NCBI RefSeq assembly: GCF_021502655.1
Contig: NZ_JAKFFT010000011.1
Location: 62,001 to 126,000 of the forward strand
Direction of reading: 5' to 3'
Origin: Dyadobacter sp. CY347
GTDB lineage: Bacteria; Bacteroidota; Bacteroidia; Cytophagales; Spirosomataceae
Length of the DNA stretch: 64,000 nt
In this document: in pieces, positions 37,601 through 44,663 of the stretch
How positions within the stretch are numbered: the stretch's first letter is position 1
Layout of the letters: each line of letters opens with the position of its first letter
Program-made: the position numbers and the translations under genes
The notes under the pieces: generated by a model
What the model saw: the letters and a program-made list of their open reading frames with translations, nothing else
The model's database searches: none
Told to the model about the DNA's origin: nothing

Positions 37601-38149
37601 AACCTCACCACATTCGGAAGCGCTATACCGACGTGGGTTGGCGCCTGGGTGAACACAATCAATGTGAAAGGACTACGGATAGGCACGCAGATCGATTTCA
37701 AGGCGGGTAATAAAATCCTTTCCAACTCCAACCTTAATTTCCTGCGTGAAGGTTTGTCCAAATCATCGCTGGCCGGACGTGAAGGCGGTGTATTGCTTGA
37801 AAGCGTAAAAGCAGATGGTGCCCCGAATGATACGAAAGTGGAAGCTGAGCAGTTTTACACGGCATACAGGAGCACCAACCTGGCATCACCATTTGTTTAC
37901 AATGGCGCATTTGTACGTTGGAGGTCCATCACGATCGGCTACGACTTTTCGCGATTTGTGAAAGAAAAAACTTTCATTAAAGGATTAACGATTTCTGCCA
38001 TGTGCAACAACGTGCTGATGATCAAAAAATACATTGATAACCTTGATCCTGAGGCACAAGTGTCGTCATCCGACAATTTGCAAGGCATTGAAACCCACAC
38101 GCTCCCAACTACCAGAAGCTACGGTCTCAACCTAAACCTGAAATTGTAA
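34691..38149 (+). CDS. SusC/RagA family TonB-linked outer-membrane protein with STN domain
   Basis: An 1152-residue TonB-dependent transporter. After the signal segment comes an STN domain (about residues 43-115: KVTIQVTNQEIKTVLNRLNK onward), then a carboxypeptidase-like regulatory domain (TITGKVSDEKGQPLPGVSVV), the plug (LEMVVVTALGIKRDAKKLGY) and a barrel ending YGLNLNLKL. The STN domain lets ligand uptake signal to FecR and the ECF sigma factor upstream. The plug contains a long low-complexity G/N/S-rich insert near SAGGSNGNGTGNPTGGSSDG, unlike the first SusC. Substrate unknown. Confidence 0.95.
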   Translation: MKKHRLLSRRLCSAMRMSLYQLLIAFIFVHISLARIVDAQDMLNQKVTIQVTNQEIKTVLNRLNKLTQVRFTYNSALIRSQQKVSINAVDKPLTDVLDQLFRPVNIAYKIEGKQIVLTKGNAEPSSVIPGITDNRTSIDRTITGKVSDEKGQPLPGVSVVVKSTKVGTATNTEGTYQLSVPDAGGVLVFSYVGYAPEEVTIGNQTTYDLSMKPDERNLEMVVVTALGIKRDAKKLGYSTATVNTEELTTNRTTNLGNSLQGKVAGLNVTPPASGPGGSTKIRIRGQSSFGGNNSPLIIVNGIPINNSSVSAGGSNGNGTGNPTGGSSDGGDGLQSINQDDIESMTVLKGAAAAALYGFRAKDGAIIITTKSGSKTTGIGVEINSNFQAQEALDYTDFQYEYGQGEFGKRPTSTAEAQSSGVFAFGERMDGAMTPQFDGTSKPYSANKDRIKNFYRTGTSFTNSVALSGGNEKGNFRLSFANTDADAIMPNSDYHKKIFNLGLNYKFSDKLSAQLNANYSNEHNKNPPQIGIQDMNANTTIYTLATSIDTEWLKNRKDANGNEMPLARFTNRNNPYWVAYDRFENVRRDRIFGNTSVRYDFTDWLFVQGRVGQDYYTRPYNYNRPTGTRSISAVTTGFNGYYYQDVATFRERNLDVLIGANRTFGDFGIDITLGGNQMLQVSDNVSTAVTNFYVRDLYTIANGQVKTPNYGYSKKKVNSIYGAAEFSFKNFLYVNVTGRNDWFSTLNPESNSYLYPSVSASFVFSQAFANAPNWLNYGKLRAAYAEVGGDTDPYSNNLYYGINANPFNGTALGTFPSTVSPNANLRPLKVKETEVGLEMKTFDNRLNIDLSLYRKNTVDEILNVDISNTSGFSQTKVNVGKLRNQGVEFLLTIVPVKTDAITWETGFNGSYNISKVIELAAGQQRFDVGTGEFFGIVSHEVGKPLASLRGFDYKRDAQGRIITSGGLPQQGNLTTFGSAIPTWVGAWVNTINVKGLRIGTQIDFKAGNKILSNSNLNFLREGLSKSSLAGREGGVLLESVKADGAPNDTKVEAEQFYTAYRSTNLASPFVYNGAFVRWRSITIGYDFSRFVKEKTFIKGLTISAMCNNVLMIKKYIDNLDPEAQVSSSDNLQGIETHTLPTTRSYGLNLNLKL

Positions 38150-38192
38150 AGGAATGCTAACAAACCGCCATTCATTGACTCATCGCCCGGCG

Positions 38193-38224
38193 ACTCATTC
38201 ACTCATTCAGTCATTCACTCATTC
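38193..38224. repeat. Four tandem copies of an 8-base repeat between susC and susD
   Basis: ACTCATTC ACTCATTC AGTCATTC ACTCATTC fill 38193-38224; only the third copy has a mismatch. The array lies in the 84-base gap between the SusC stop (38149) and the SusD start (38234), ten bases before the ATG, so changes in copy number would alter the SusD leader length. Confidence 0.85.
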
Positions 38225-38233
38225 AAAATCAAT

Positions 38234-39760
38234 ATGAAACATCTACCCAAATATCTAATCATCCTCACCCTCCTGGCAACTTCCTGCGACAAGGGTTTTG
38301 AGGACGTTAACGTAAACCCGGTGCAGGCTACCAGCCTCGACCCGATCTATTTTTTCTCCAATGCTGAATTTTCTTCGGCAATTGCAACGCATAACTATCA
38401 AATGCAAATTGTTCAGCAGATCAATACACCCTTTACCGGTGTTGTTGAAGGCGGAAATCATAATGTCGTTTCGGATCCCAATTCGAATGCCAATTTCAAT
38501 TCGTTGTACCTGCAAAATGGCCCTGTAAACCTGTTGACGACTGTTATTTCACAGACCAAAGACGATGCAGCCCGAAGTAATTTGTACAATATGTCACGAA
38601 TCTGGAAGGCGTATGTATTTATGGTTTTGGTTGATACATACGGCGACGTACCTTATTTCCAAGCGGGAAAAGCATTTCTGGAAGGTATCAACCTGCCGAA
38701 ATATGATGATCAAAAATTGATTTACGAAGATATTTTAAAAGAACTGACAGAGGGAACAAAAGCGCTCGACGCTACAAAACCCATCGAAAGCGGAGACCTG
38801 TTCTTCAAAGGCAACATTGCACAATGGAAAAAACTTGGCAATTCGCTATTGCTTCGTGCTGCCATGCGTTACACAAAACTGGATCCTGCCAAAGCGAAGC
38901 AATTTGTTGCAATTGCGGTTGATCCGGCCAACGGAGGCTTGCAAGATTCTAATGCAGATAATGCCTATATCGCGTTTAACAGCACATTCAATCATCCGCT
39001 TGCTGGCTATTTTCAGGGAACCGAGCGTGGAAATGTGTATATGGGCGAGGCATTTATCGATTATCTCAAAACAACTGCCGACCCGCGCCTCAAAGTGATC
39101 GCAGTTAAGTACGAAGCCCCCGGCAACCCGATCGCCACGGCTGGCGCAGAAGATACCAACCCTGCCAACCAGGAAGGAATGCCGTATGGTTACAACGAAT
39201 CAACGATTACAGGAGTAGCAGGATTTCCGGGAAAAATCGGCTCTGCATTTAAATACTCACAGATTAATCGCAGAACGGTCGGGAAAATCGACGCACCGGA
39301 GTTCTTTATTACCTATTCCCAAACTTCGCTTCTCTTAGCGGAAGCTGTGCAGCGTGGCTGGGCAACCGGCAATGTAAAAGCACTTTATGAGGCTGGCGTA
39401 AAGGCACACATGGCGCAAATGACGACTTATGATGTGTCCGCAACAATTCCCGAAGCAGCCCAGACCGCGTATCTGACTGCCAACCCATTCGTTCCGGCGA
39501 AAGCTTTAGAGCAGATCAATTCGCAATATTGGGTTTCCTCGTTCCTGAATGGCTCAGAGGCCTGGGCTAATTTCCGCAGAAGCGGCTTTCCTGTGTTGCC
39601 AATTAATATGTACCCGGGCAAAGATCCTTCGGTAAAAGATTTTATCAAAAGATTGGTTTACCCCGTGCGCGAACGTTCGGTGAATGAAGCTAACTACAAA
39701 GAAGCAGTAGCAAGAATGGGCCCTGACGAGCTTGGAACGCCTATTTTTTGGGACAAATAA
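38234..39760 (+). CDS. SusD/RagB family nutrient-binding lipoprotein (SusD-like_2)
   Basis: A 508-residue lipoprotein, lipid cysteine C18 (LLATSC). The sequence NVNPVQATSLDPIYFFSNAE and the alpha core (MVLVDTYGDVPYFQAGKAFL; WKKLGNSLLLRAAMRYTKL) match SusD-like_2. The C-terminus GTPIFWDK matches the usual family end. It is the partner of the STN-SusC upstream. Translation starts in an unusual leader with an 8-base tandem repeat. The next gene starts 26 bases later, so the operon probably continues. Confidence 0.94.
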   Translation: MKHLPKYLIILTLLATSCDKGFEDVNVNPVQATSLDPIYFFSNAEFSSAIATHNYQMQIVQQINTPFTGVVEGGNHNVVSDPNSNANFNSLYLQNGPVNLLTTVISQTKDDAARSNLYNMSRIWKAYVFMVLVDTYGDVPYFQAGKAFLEGINLPKYDDQKLIYEDILKELTEGTKALDATKPIESGDLFFKGNIAQWKKLGNSLLLRAAMRYTKLDPAKAKQFVAIAVDPANGGLQDSNADNAYIAFNSTFNHPLAGYFQGTERGNVYMGEAFIDYLKTTADPRLKVIAVKYEAPGNPIATAGAEDTNPANQEGMPYGYNESTITGVAGFPGKIGSAFKYSQINRRTVGKIDAPEFFITYSQTSLLLAEAVQRGWATGNVKALYEAGVKAHMAQMTTYDVSATIPEAAQTAYLTANPFVPAKALEQINSQYWVSSFLNGSEAWANFRRSGFPVLPINMYPGKDPSVKDFIKRLVYPVRERSVNEANYKEAVARMGPDELGTPIFWDK

Positions 39761-39786
39761 GATTACTAACCCTTAATTTTTTAATT

Positions 39787-40719
39787 ATGCTAAAACAAAA
39801 CCTGCTTGCGGGAGCGCTTGTGCTGTTTGGTCTTACAGCCACGGCGCAAGCTATCTCACCTACGCCCGACCAGATCAAGGCCTACACGTCGGCATGGAAG
39901 GGCGAGCGTTCCGCGGATGGCCGCCCGAGAGTGTCAGATGCGATCCTCGCGAGATTAAAAAACATTTCCATGGAAGAGGCATGGGGTGTTTTGAGAAACA
40001 AAGGCTATCACAACCAGTTTGAAGGCGAATGGCAGCTCATTTATCCGGATAGCGCCATGACCGGCCGCGTGGTAACGGCCCAATATGTTCCTTCCCGCCC
40101 CGATTTGGAGGTTTTGGTGAAAGAAACAGGCAAAAAGGAAGGCCGCGTACAAACGGGTGGCACCAATTCCTGGCCTATTGATGTGCTCAAAGACGGTGAC
40201 GTTTACGTGGCGGACGGTTATGGGAAAATCGCTGACGGAACATTGATCGGTGACAATCTGGGAAATTCCATTTATGCCAAATCAAAACGCGGCGTAATAT
40301 TCTATGGCTCTGTGCGCGATGTGGAAGGATTGAGTGAGATCAAAGGCTTTAATGCCTGGATGAAAGGCCAGGACCCTTCCTACATTCAGCAAATGATGCT
40401 TACCAACATCAATACGCCCATTCGGATAGGCCGTGCTATTGTTCTTCCGGGTGATGTGGTTCTGGCTAAAAAATATGGGACGATCTTCATCCCCGCACAT
40501 TTGGCCGAAGAGCTTGTGCTAACCTCAGAAGTAACGGCTTTGCGCGACGAATTTGGCCATCTACGGCTCAAAGAAGGAAAATATACGCCCGGCGAAATCG
40601 ACACTAAATGGTCTGCCGCGATCCAGAAGGACTTTTTGAACTGGGTTAACAACTATCCGGGCAAGCTTCCGATGACGAAGAAAGAACTGGACGATTACCT
40701 GAAAGAAAGAAATTACTAA
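39787..40719 (+). CDS. Exported RraA-like (HMG/CHA aldolase family) protein
   Basis: A 310-residue protein from the ATG at 39787; an upstream ATG at 39748 overlaps the SusD end and would spoil the signal peptide. Residues 1-20 form a signal peptide ending ATAQA. The mature part has the RraA-family core: NSWPIDVLKDGDVYVADGYG, GDNLGNSIYAKSKRG and RPDLEVL. Members of this family include 4-hydroxy-4-methyl-2-oxoglutarate aldolases, but export is unusual. It is located between SusD and an exported enolase-superfamily gene, so it may act on a sugar-acid-type compound in the periplasm. Function not proven. Confidence 0.78.
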   Translation: MLKQNLLAGALVLFGLTATAQAISPTPDQIKAYTSAWKGERSADGRPRVSDAILARLKNISMEEAWGVLRNKGYHNQFEGEWQLIYPDSAMTGRVVTAQYVPSRPDLEVLVKETGKKEGRVQTGGTNSWPIDVLKDGDVYVADGYGKIADGTLIGDNLGNSIYAKSKRGVIFYGSVRDVEGLSEIKGFNAWMKGQDPSYIQQMMLTNINTPIRIGRAIVLPGDVVLAKKYGTIFIPAHLAEELVLTSEVTALRDEFGHLRLKEGKYTPGEIDTKWSAAIQKDFLNWVNNYPGKLPMTKKELDDYLKERNY

Positions 40720-40750
40720 TGCCCATTTGCTAACTTCAAATCCAACGCTA

Positions 40751-42235
40751 ATGAAAAGCATTTTAACAGACATTATTGCTTCTAACAAACAAGTTGAACA
40801 AGCTGAAAAAGCAGCAGCCGCTGCAGAGATCAATAATCCGATCACCAAGGACAGCCGTAGGAATTTTCTCAGGAAAACAGCCGTAGGAGGGATCGCACTC
40901 GGCGGGTTTATGTCTATGTCCACCGAAGACACCATTGCGCAGGCTACTTCCAAAGTGAACCGTGCCTCGAAGCCGTCCGAGCTGAAAATCACCGACTTGC
41001 GCTACTGCATTGTACAAAATGTAGGCCGCACGCCCATTATCCGCATTGATACGAACCAGGGAATTTATGGCTTGGGCGAAGTGCGCGACGGTGCTGACGA
41101 GCGTTATGCCTTGTTTTTGAAGAGCCATTTATTGGGACAAAATCCTTGTAATGTGGAGCAGCTTTTCAAATCGATCAAGCAGTTTGGTTACCACGGGCGT
41201 CAGGCCGGCGGGGTTTGCGGGGTTGAAATGGCGCTTTGGGACCTTTGTGGAAAGGCCTATAATGTGCCGTGCTGGCAGCTGTTGGGCGGTCGTTACCGGG
41301 ATAAGGTGCGGCTTTACGCGGATACGCCGGAGTCCAATGATTTGAACGAGTTTAAAGATAAGATCAAGTTCCGGACGCAGGACCAGGGCTATACCTGGTT
41401 AAAAATGGATGTTTCCATAGGAATGCTGCGTAACAGTGAAAACAGTGTTGTGAACAATAAGGTCTGGGGCGGTGGATTTTCACAGTGGGCAGGTGATTAT
41501 CATTCCTATGCAAATACAAAGCACCCTTTCACAGCGATTCAGATCACACCGAAAGGTCTGGACGAAATGGCAAGGGTCGTGGAAGATGTGCGCAGCGTAG
41601 TAGGCTATGAAATTCCGCTTTCCACAGACCATTATGGCCATTTTGACCTAAATAACGGCATCCGCCTGGGGCGGGCTTTGGATAAATACCGCCTCGCCTG
41701 GCTGGAAGACATGGTGCCATGGGAATACACCGACCAGTGGAAAACCATTTCAGATGCGTTGGAAACACCCACATTGACCGGCGAAGACATTTACCTGAAA
41801 GAAGGTTTCAAGGCACTGATTGAAAAACGGGCCGTGGACATTGTGCACCCCGATCTGGCGTCATCGGGCGGTTTACTTGAAACTAAACGCATCGGTGATT
41901 ACGCCGAAGATAACGGGATCGCAATGGCGATGCACTTCGCCGGAACGCCTGTCAGCTTCATGGCCAATGTACATTGCGCAGCCGCCACGCAGAACTTCCT
42001 GGCTTTGGAACACCATTCCGTGGACGTGCCTTGGTGGGAAAGTCTGGTTAAAACAACTGACGGTCGCAAGCTGATTGATAAGGGCTACGCACCCGTGCCG
42101 CTGGAAGCGCCCGGACTTGGTATCGAACTGAATGAAGAAGAAGTCAAAAAACACCTGAACCCAAAGGATAAAAGCTTCTTCGCCCCTACGCCGGACTGGA
42201 ATGATAAACGCTCTCACGACCGCTTGTGGAGTTGA
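40751..42235 (+). CDS. Tat-exported mandelate racemase/muconate lactonizing enzyme family protein
   Basis: A 494-residue protein from the ATG at 40751. Residues 35-55 carry a twin-arginine-like signal (SRRNFLRKTAVGG, with R36 and R37). The mature part is an enolase-superfamily enzyme with the capping domain (LRYCIVQNVGRTPIIRIDTN) and barrel. Metal-ligand candidates are the D in STDHYGHF, the E in WLEDMVPWEY and the E in LTGEDIY, in the usual order; further active-site candidates are HPDLASSGG and MAMHFAGT. It probably dehydrates or epimerises a sugar acid. It follows the RraA-like gene with a 31-base gap, likely in one operon. Confidence 0.85.
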   Translation: MKSILTDIIASNKQVEQAEKAAAAAEINNPITKDSRRNFLRKTAVGGIALGGFMSMSTEDTIAQATSKVNRASKPSELKITDLRYCIVQNVGRTPIIRIDTNQGIYGLGEVRDGADERYALFLKSHLLGQNPCNVEQLFKSIKQFGYHGRQAGGVCGVEMALWDLCGKAYNVPCWQLLGGRYRDKVRLYADTPESNDLNEFKDKIKFRTQDQGYTWLKMDVSIGMLRNSENSVVNNKVWGGGFSQWAGDYHSYANTKHPFTAIQITPKGLDEMARVVEDVRSVVGYEIPLSTDHYGHFDLNNGIRLGRALDKYRLAWLEDMVPWEYTDQWKTISDALETPTLTGEDIYLKEGFKALIEKRAVDIVHPDLASSGGLLETKRIGDYAEDNGIAMAMHFAGTPVSFMANVHCAAATQNFLALEHHSVDVPWWESLVKTTDGRKLIDKGYAPVPLEAPGLGIELNEEEVKKHLNPKDKSFFAPTPDWNDKRSHDRLWS

Positions 42236-42268
42236 GATTTTAGAACTTGTGCCGTTGAGATTTTAGAA
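42223..42268. repeat. Tandem duplication of 23 bases across the stop codon
   Basis: Copy 1 (42223-42245) and copy 2 (42246-42268) match at 21 of 23 bases; both contain GTTGAGATTTTAGAA. Copy 1 contains the TGA stop of the enolase-superfamily gene, so copy 2 repeats that end as non-coding sequence. It is a recent slippage-type duplication. Confidence 0.8.
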
Positions 42269-42306
42269 AAGGGTTTCCATTCTTAACCGTTTGGAAACCC
42301 TTTTTT
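42267..42306 (+). terminator. Rho-independent terminator
   Basis: A perfect 13-base stem, AAAAGGGTTTCCA (42267-42279) with TGGAAACCCTTTT (42292-42304), 12-base loop, followed by T. It closes the susCD-RraA-enolase operon. Confidence 0.9.
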
Positions 42307-42350
42307 AGCATTTATTCGCTATTTTGCGCGCTTCCCACTTATTACTGACG

Positions 42351-44624
42351 ATGAAGAGCATTCGCAATATACTTTTCTACACAATTACAATTGGTGCCTT
42401 TTCCGCTTTACTTTACTTTTTTATACGCCAGGGCCAAACGCTTGAAAATGCTGATTTACTGGCCAATAATCCCGCTTCGACAGCTTCATCCTGGGATCAG
42501 TTCACAGACACTTTCAGTCACAACCTAACCCATCCGCTTGCTATACTGCTTTTGCAGATCATGACGATCATTCTCGTCGCGCGGCTTTTTGGCTGGCTTT
42601 GTAAATCCATCGGACAACCGACCGTGATCGGTGAAATAGCTGCGGGAATTTTCCTAGGGCCGTCGTTGCTCGGCATGTATTTTCCTGAATTCTCGACATT
42701 TCTGTTTCCTGTGCAATCGCTGGGTAACTTGCAGTTTTTGAGCCAGGTCGGGCTGATTCTTTTCATGTTTATCATTGGGATGGAGCTGGATCTTAAAGTT
42801 CTGAAAACCAAGGCGCAGGAAGCCATTGTGATCAGCCACGCCAGTATTATCCTGCCTTTTGCACTGGGTGTGGGACTGGCATTTTATATATATCAGCAAT
42901 TCGCGCCGGATGGCATCAGCTTTTTATCCTTCTCACTTTTCATTGGTATCGCGCTGAGTATCACTGCATTTCCTGTCCTTGCCAGGATTGTCCAGGAACG
43001 GGGCCTTTCCCGTACCAAGCTGGGCATGATGGTGATTACCTGCGCCGCCACCGACGACATTACCGCCTGGTGTATCCTGGCCGCGGTGATCGCCATTGTC
43101 AAAGCGGGCGATTTTATCAGCTCCGTGTACACGATCATCCTCGCGGCCGGATATGTGCTGTTCATGCTGAAAGTGCTGAAACCCGTATTGAAGCGCCTGG
43201 GAGATCATTACTCTTACCGCGAAGGATTGACCAAGCCGGTGGTCGGTATATTCTTTCTTGTGCTCATATTCTCTTCCTATTGCACCGAAATAATCGGAAT
43301 TCACGCCCTGTTCGGCGCATTTATGGCGGGTGTGATCATGCCTGCAAACCAGAGCTTCCGGAATCTGTTCATAGAAAAAGTGGAAGACGTTTCCATGGTG
43401 CTGCTGTTGCCGTTATTCTTCGTTTTCACAGGTTTGAGAACGCAGATCGGCCTGCTAAACGACCCTTATCTCTGGCAGGTTACGGGACTGATCATTTTGT
43501 TAGCAACAACCGGAAAGTTCATCGGAAGTGCCGTTGCGGCGCGTTTTGTAAACCAATCCTGGCGCGACAGCCTGATTATCGGATCATTAATGAACACACG
43601 GGGACTTATGGAGCTGGTTGTGCTGAACATTGGTTACGATATTGGTGTGCTATCACCTGAAATCTTTGCTATGATGGTGATTATGGCCCTGGCAACAACC
43701 TGTATGACCGGCCCTGCGCTGGATCTCATCGACCGTTTCCTGCCTGAGAACAAGCTGGAAGCTTTGGAAAAGGCCGGTGAGGAATCCAGATTATCCATTC
43801 TCATTGCATTTGCCAGCCCGCAGGGCGGACGCAAAATGATGCGGCTTGCTTATTATTTTATTCAAAAACAGCTTCAATCACATCACATCACGGCATTGCA
43901 CTTGTCGCCCAGCAGCTATTTGAACCAGGTTAATACGGAAGAATACCAGCGGGAAACGTTCCGTCCGATTACGGAGGAAGCGGCCGGTTTGGACACTGCA
44001 TTTGCCACACTCTTCAAACCCTCGCAGCATATTGAGCATGACATTATTGAAACTGCCAACAGTGGGGATTACGACATGCTTATGATCGGGATCGGGCGCA
44101 GCGTTTTTGAAGGGACATTTTTAGGTAAAATCCTGGGTTTCACCTCCAAAATGATCAGTCGCGAAAGATTGTTTGACACCATTACGGGCAAGGAAAAGCT
44201 CTTTCATTCGGGTGTTTTCGACGAACGCACCACCCATATGATCAAGTCTGTGAAAATACCCGTTGGAATTCTGATTGAGAATAAGCTGGAAAAAGTGGAC
44301 AATATTTTTGTGCCGATCTTCTCACCGGACGACCAGGTTTTGTTCCAGTTTGTGAGAAAGCTTGTTTTGCATGAAAATGTAAAGCTTACCATGATGGATC
44401 CAACCAATGTTGCCAGCCAATCCGCCGAAATCCAAGCTGAATTGAGTGCCATTACTGAGCTTGGAAGCGACAGGATCAAACTATTTCACGAGAATGTCCT
44501 GGAAAAGGATTTCTTGCAGGAAAAAGACCTGATGATCATCAGTTTGGAGAGCTGGAAAAAGGCCGTGGAGTCACACAGCCTTTGGTTATCGCACTGTCCG
44601 TCCGTTTTGATCGTGCGGGGATAA
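42351..44624 (+). CDS. CPA2-type cation:proton antiporter with C-terminal USP-like domain
   Basis: A 757-residue membrane protein from the ATG at 42351 (an in-frame ATG at 42324 adds nine unlikely residues). After a short N-terminal segment it has about twelve membrane segments of the KefB/CPA2 type, with IGEIAAGIFLGPSLLGMYFPE and the ALSITAFPVLARIVQERGL signature, and the double-Asp ATDDITAWC. The C-terminal third is a soluble domain (LSILIAFASPQGGRKMMRLA onward) resembling universal-stress or CHX-type domains. It exchanges K+ or Na+ for H+. It is the first gene of a likely operon with the nucleotide-binding protein below. Confidence 0.9.
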   Translation: MKSIRNILFYTITIGAFSALLYFFIRQGQTLENADLLANNPASTASSWDQFTDTFSHNLTHPLAILLLQIMTIILVARLFGWLCKSIGQPTVIGEIAAGIFLGPSLLGMYFPEFSTFLFPVQSLGNLQFLSQVGLILFMFIIGMELDLKVLKTKAQEAIVISHASIILPFALGVGLAFYIYQQFAPDGISFLSFSLFIGIALSITAFPVLARIVQERGLSRTKLGMMVITCAATDDITAWCILAAVIAIVKAGDFISSVYTIILAAGYVLFMLKVLKPVLKRLGDHYSYREGLTKPVVGIFFLVLIFSSYCTEIIGIHALFGAFMAGVIMPANQSFRNLFIEKVEDVSMVLLLPLFFVFTGLRTQIGLLNDPYLWQVTGLIILLATTGKFIGSAVAARFVNQSWRDSLIIGSLMNTRGLMELVVLNIGYDIGVLSPEIFAMMVIMALATTCMTGPALDLIDRFLPENKLEALEKAGEESRLSILIAFASPQGGRKMMRLAYYFIQKQLQSHHITALHLSPSSYLNQVNTEEYQRETFRPITEEAAGLDTAFATLFKPSQHIEHDIIETANSGDYDMLMIGIGRSVFEGTFLGKILGFTSKMISRERLFDTITGKEKLFHSGVFDERTTHMIKSVKIPVGILIENKLEKVDNIFVPIFSPDDQVLFQFVRKLVLHENVKLTMMDPTNVASQSAEIQAELSAITELGSDRIKLFHENVLEKDFLQEKDLMIISLESWKKAVESHSLWLSHCPSVLIVRG

Positions 44625-44663
44625 GTGTTTATTTTACGTCAGCGACGACAGCATTCCGAACAT

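Noticed and set aside
44625-44663. GTG start of the CNB-domain protein
   Set aside because: The extra 13 residues (starting FILRQRRQ) are charged and come before the hydrophobic transporter-like region; the ATG at 44664 fits better.
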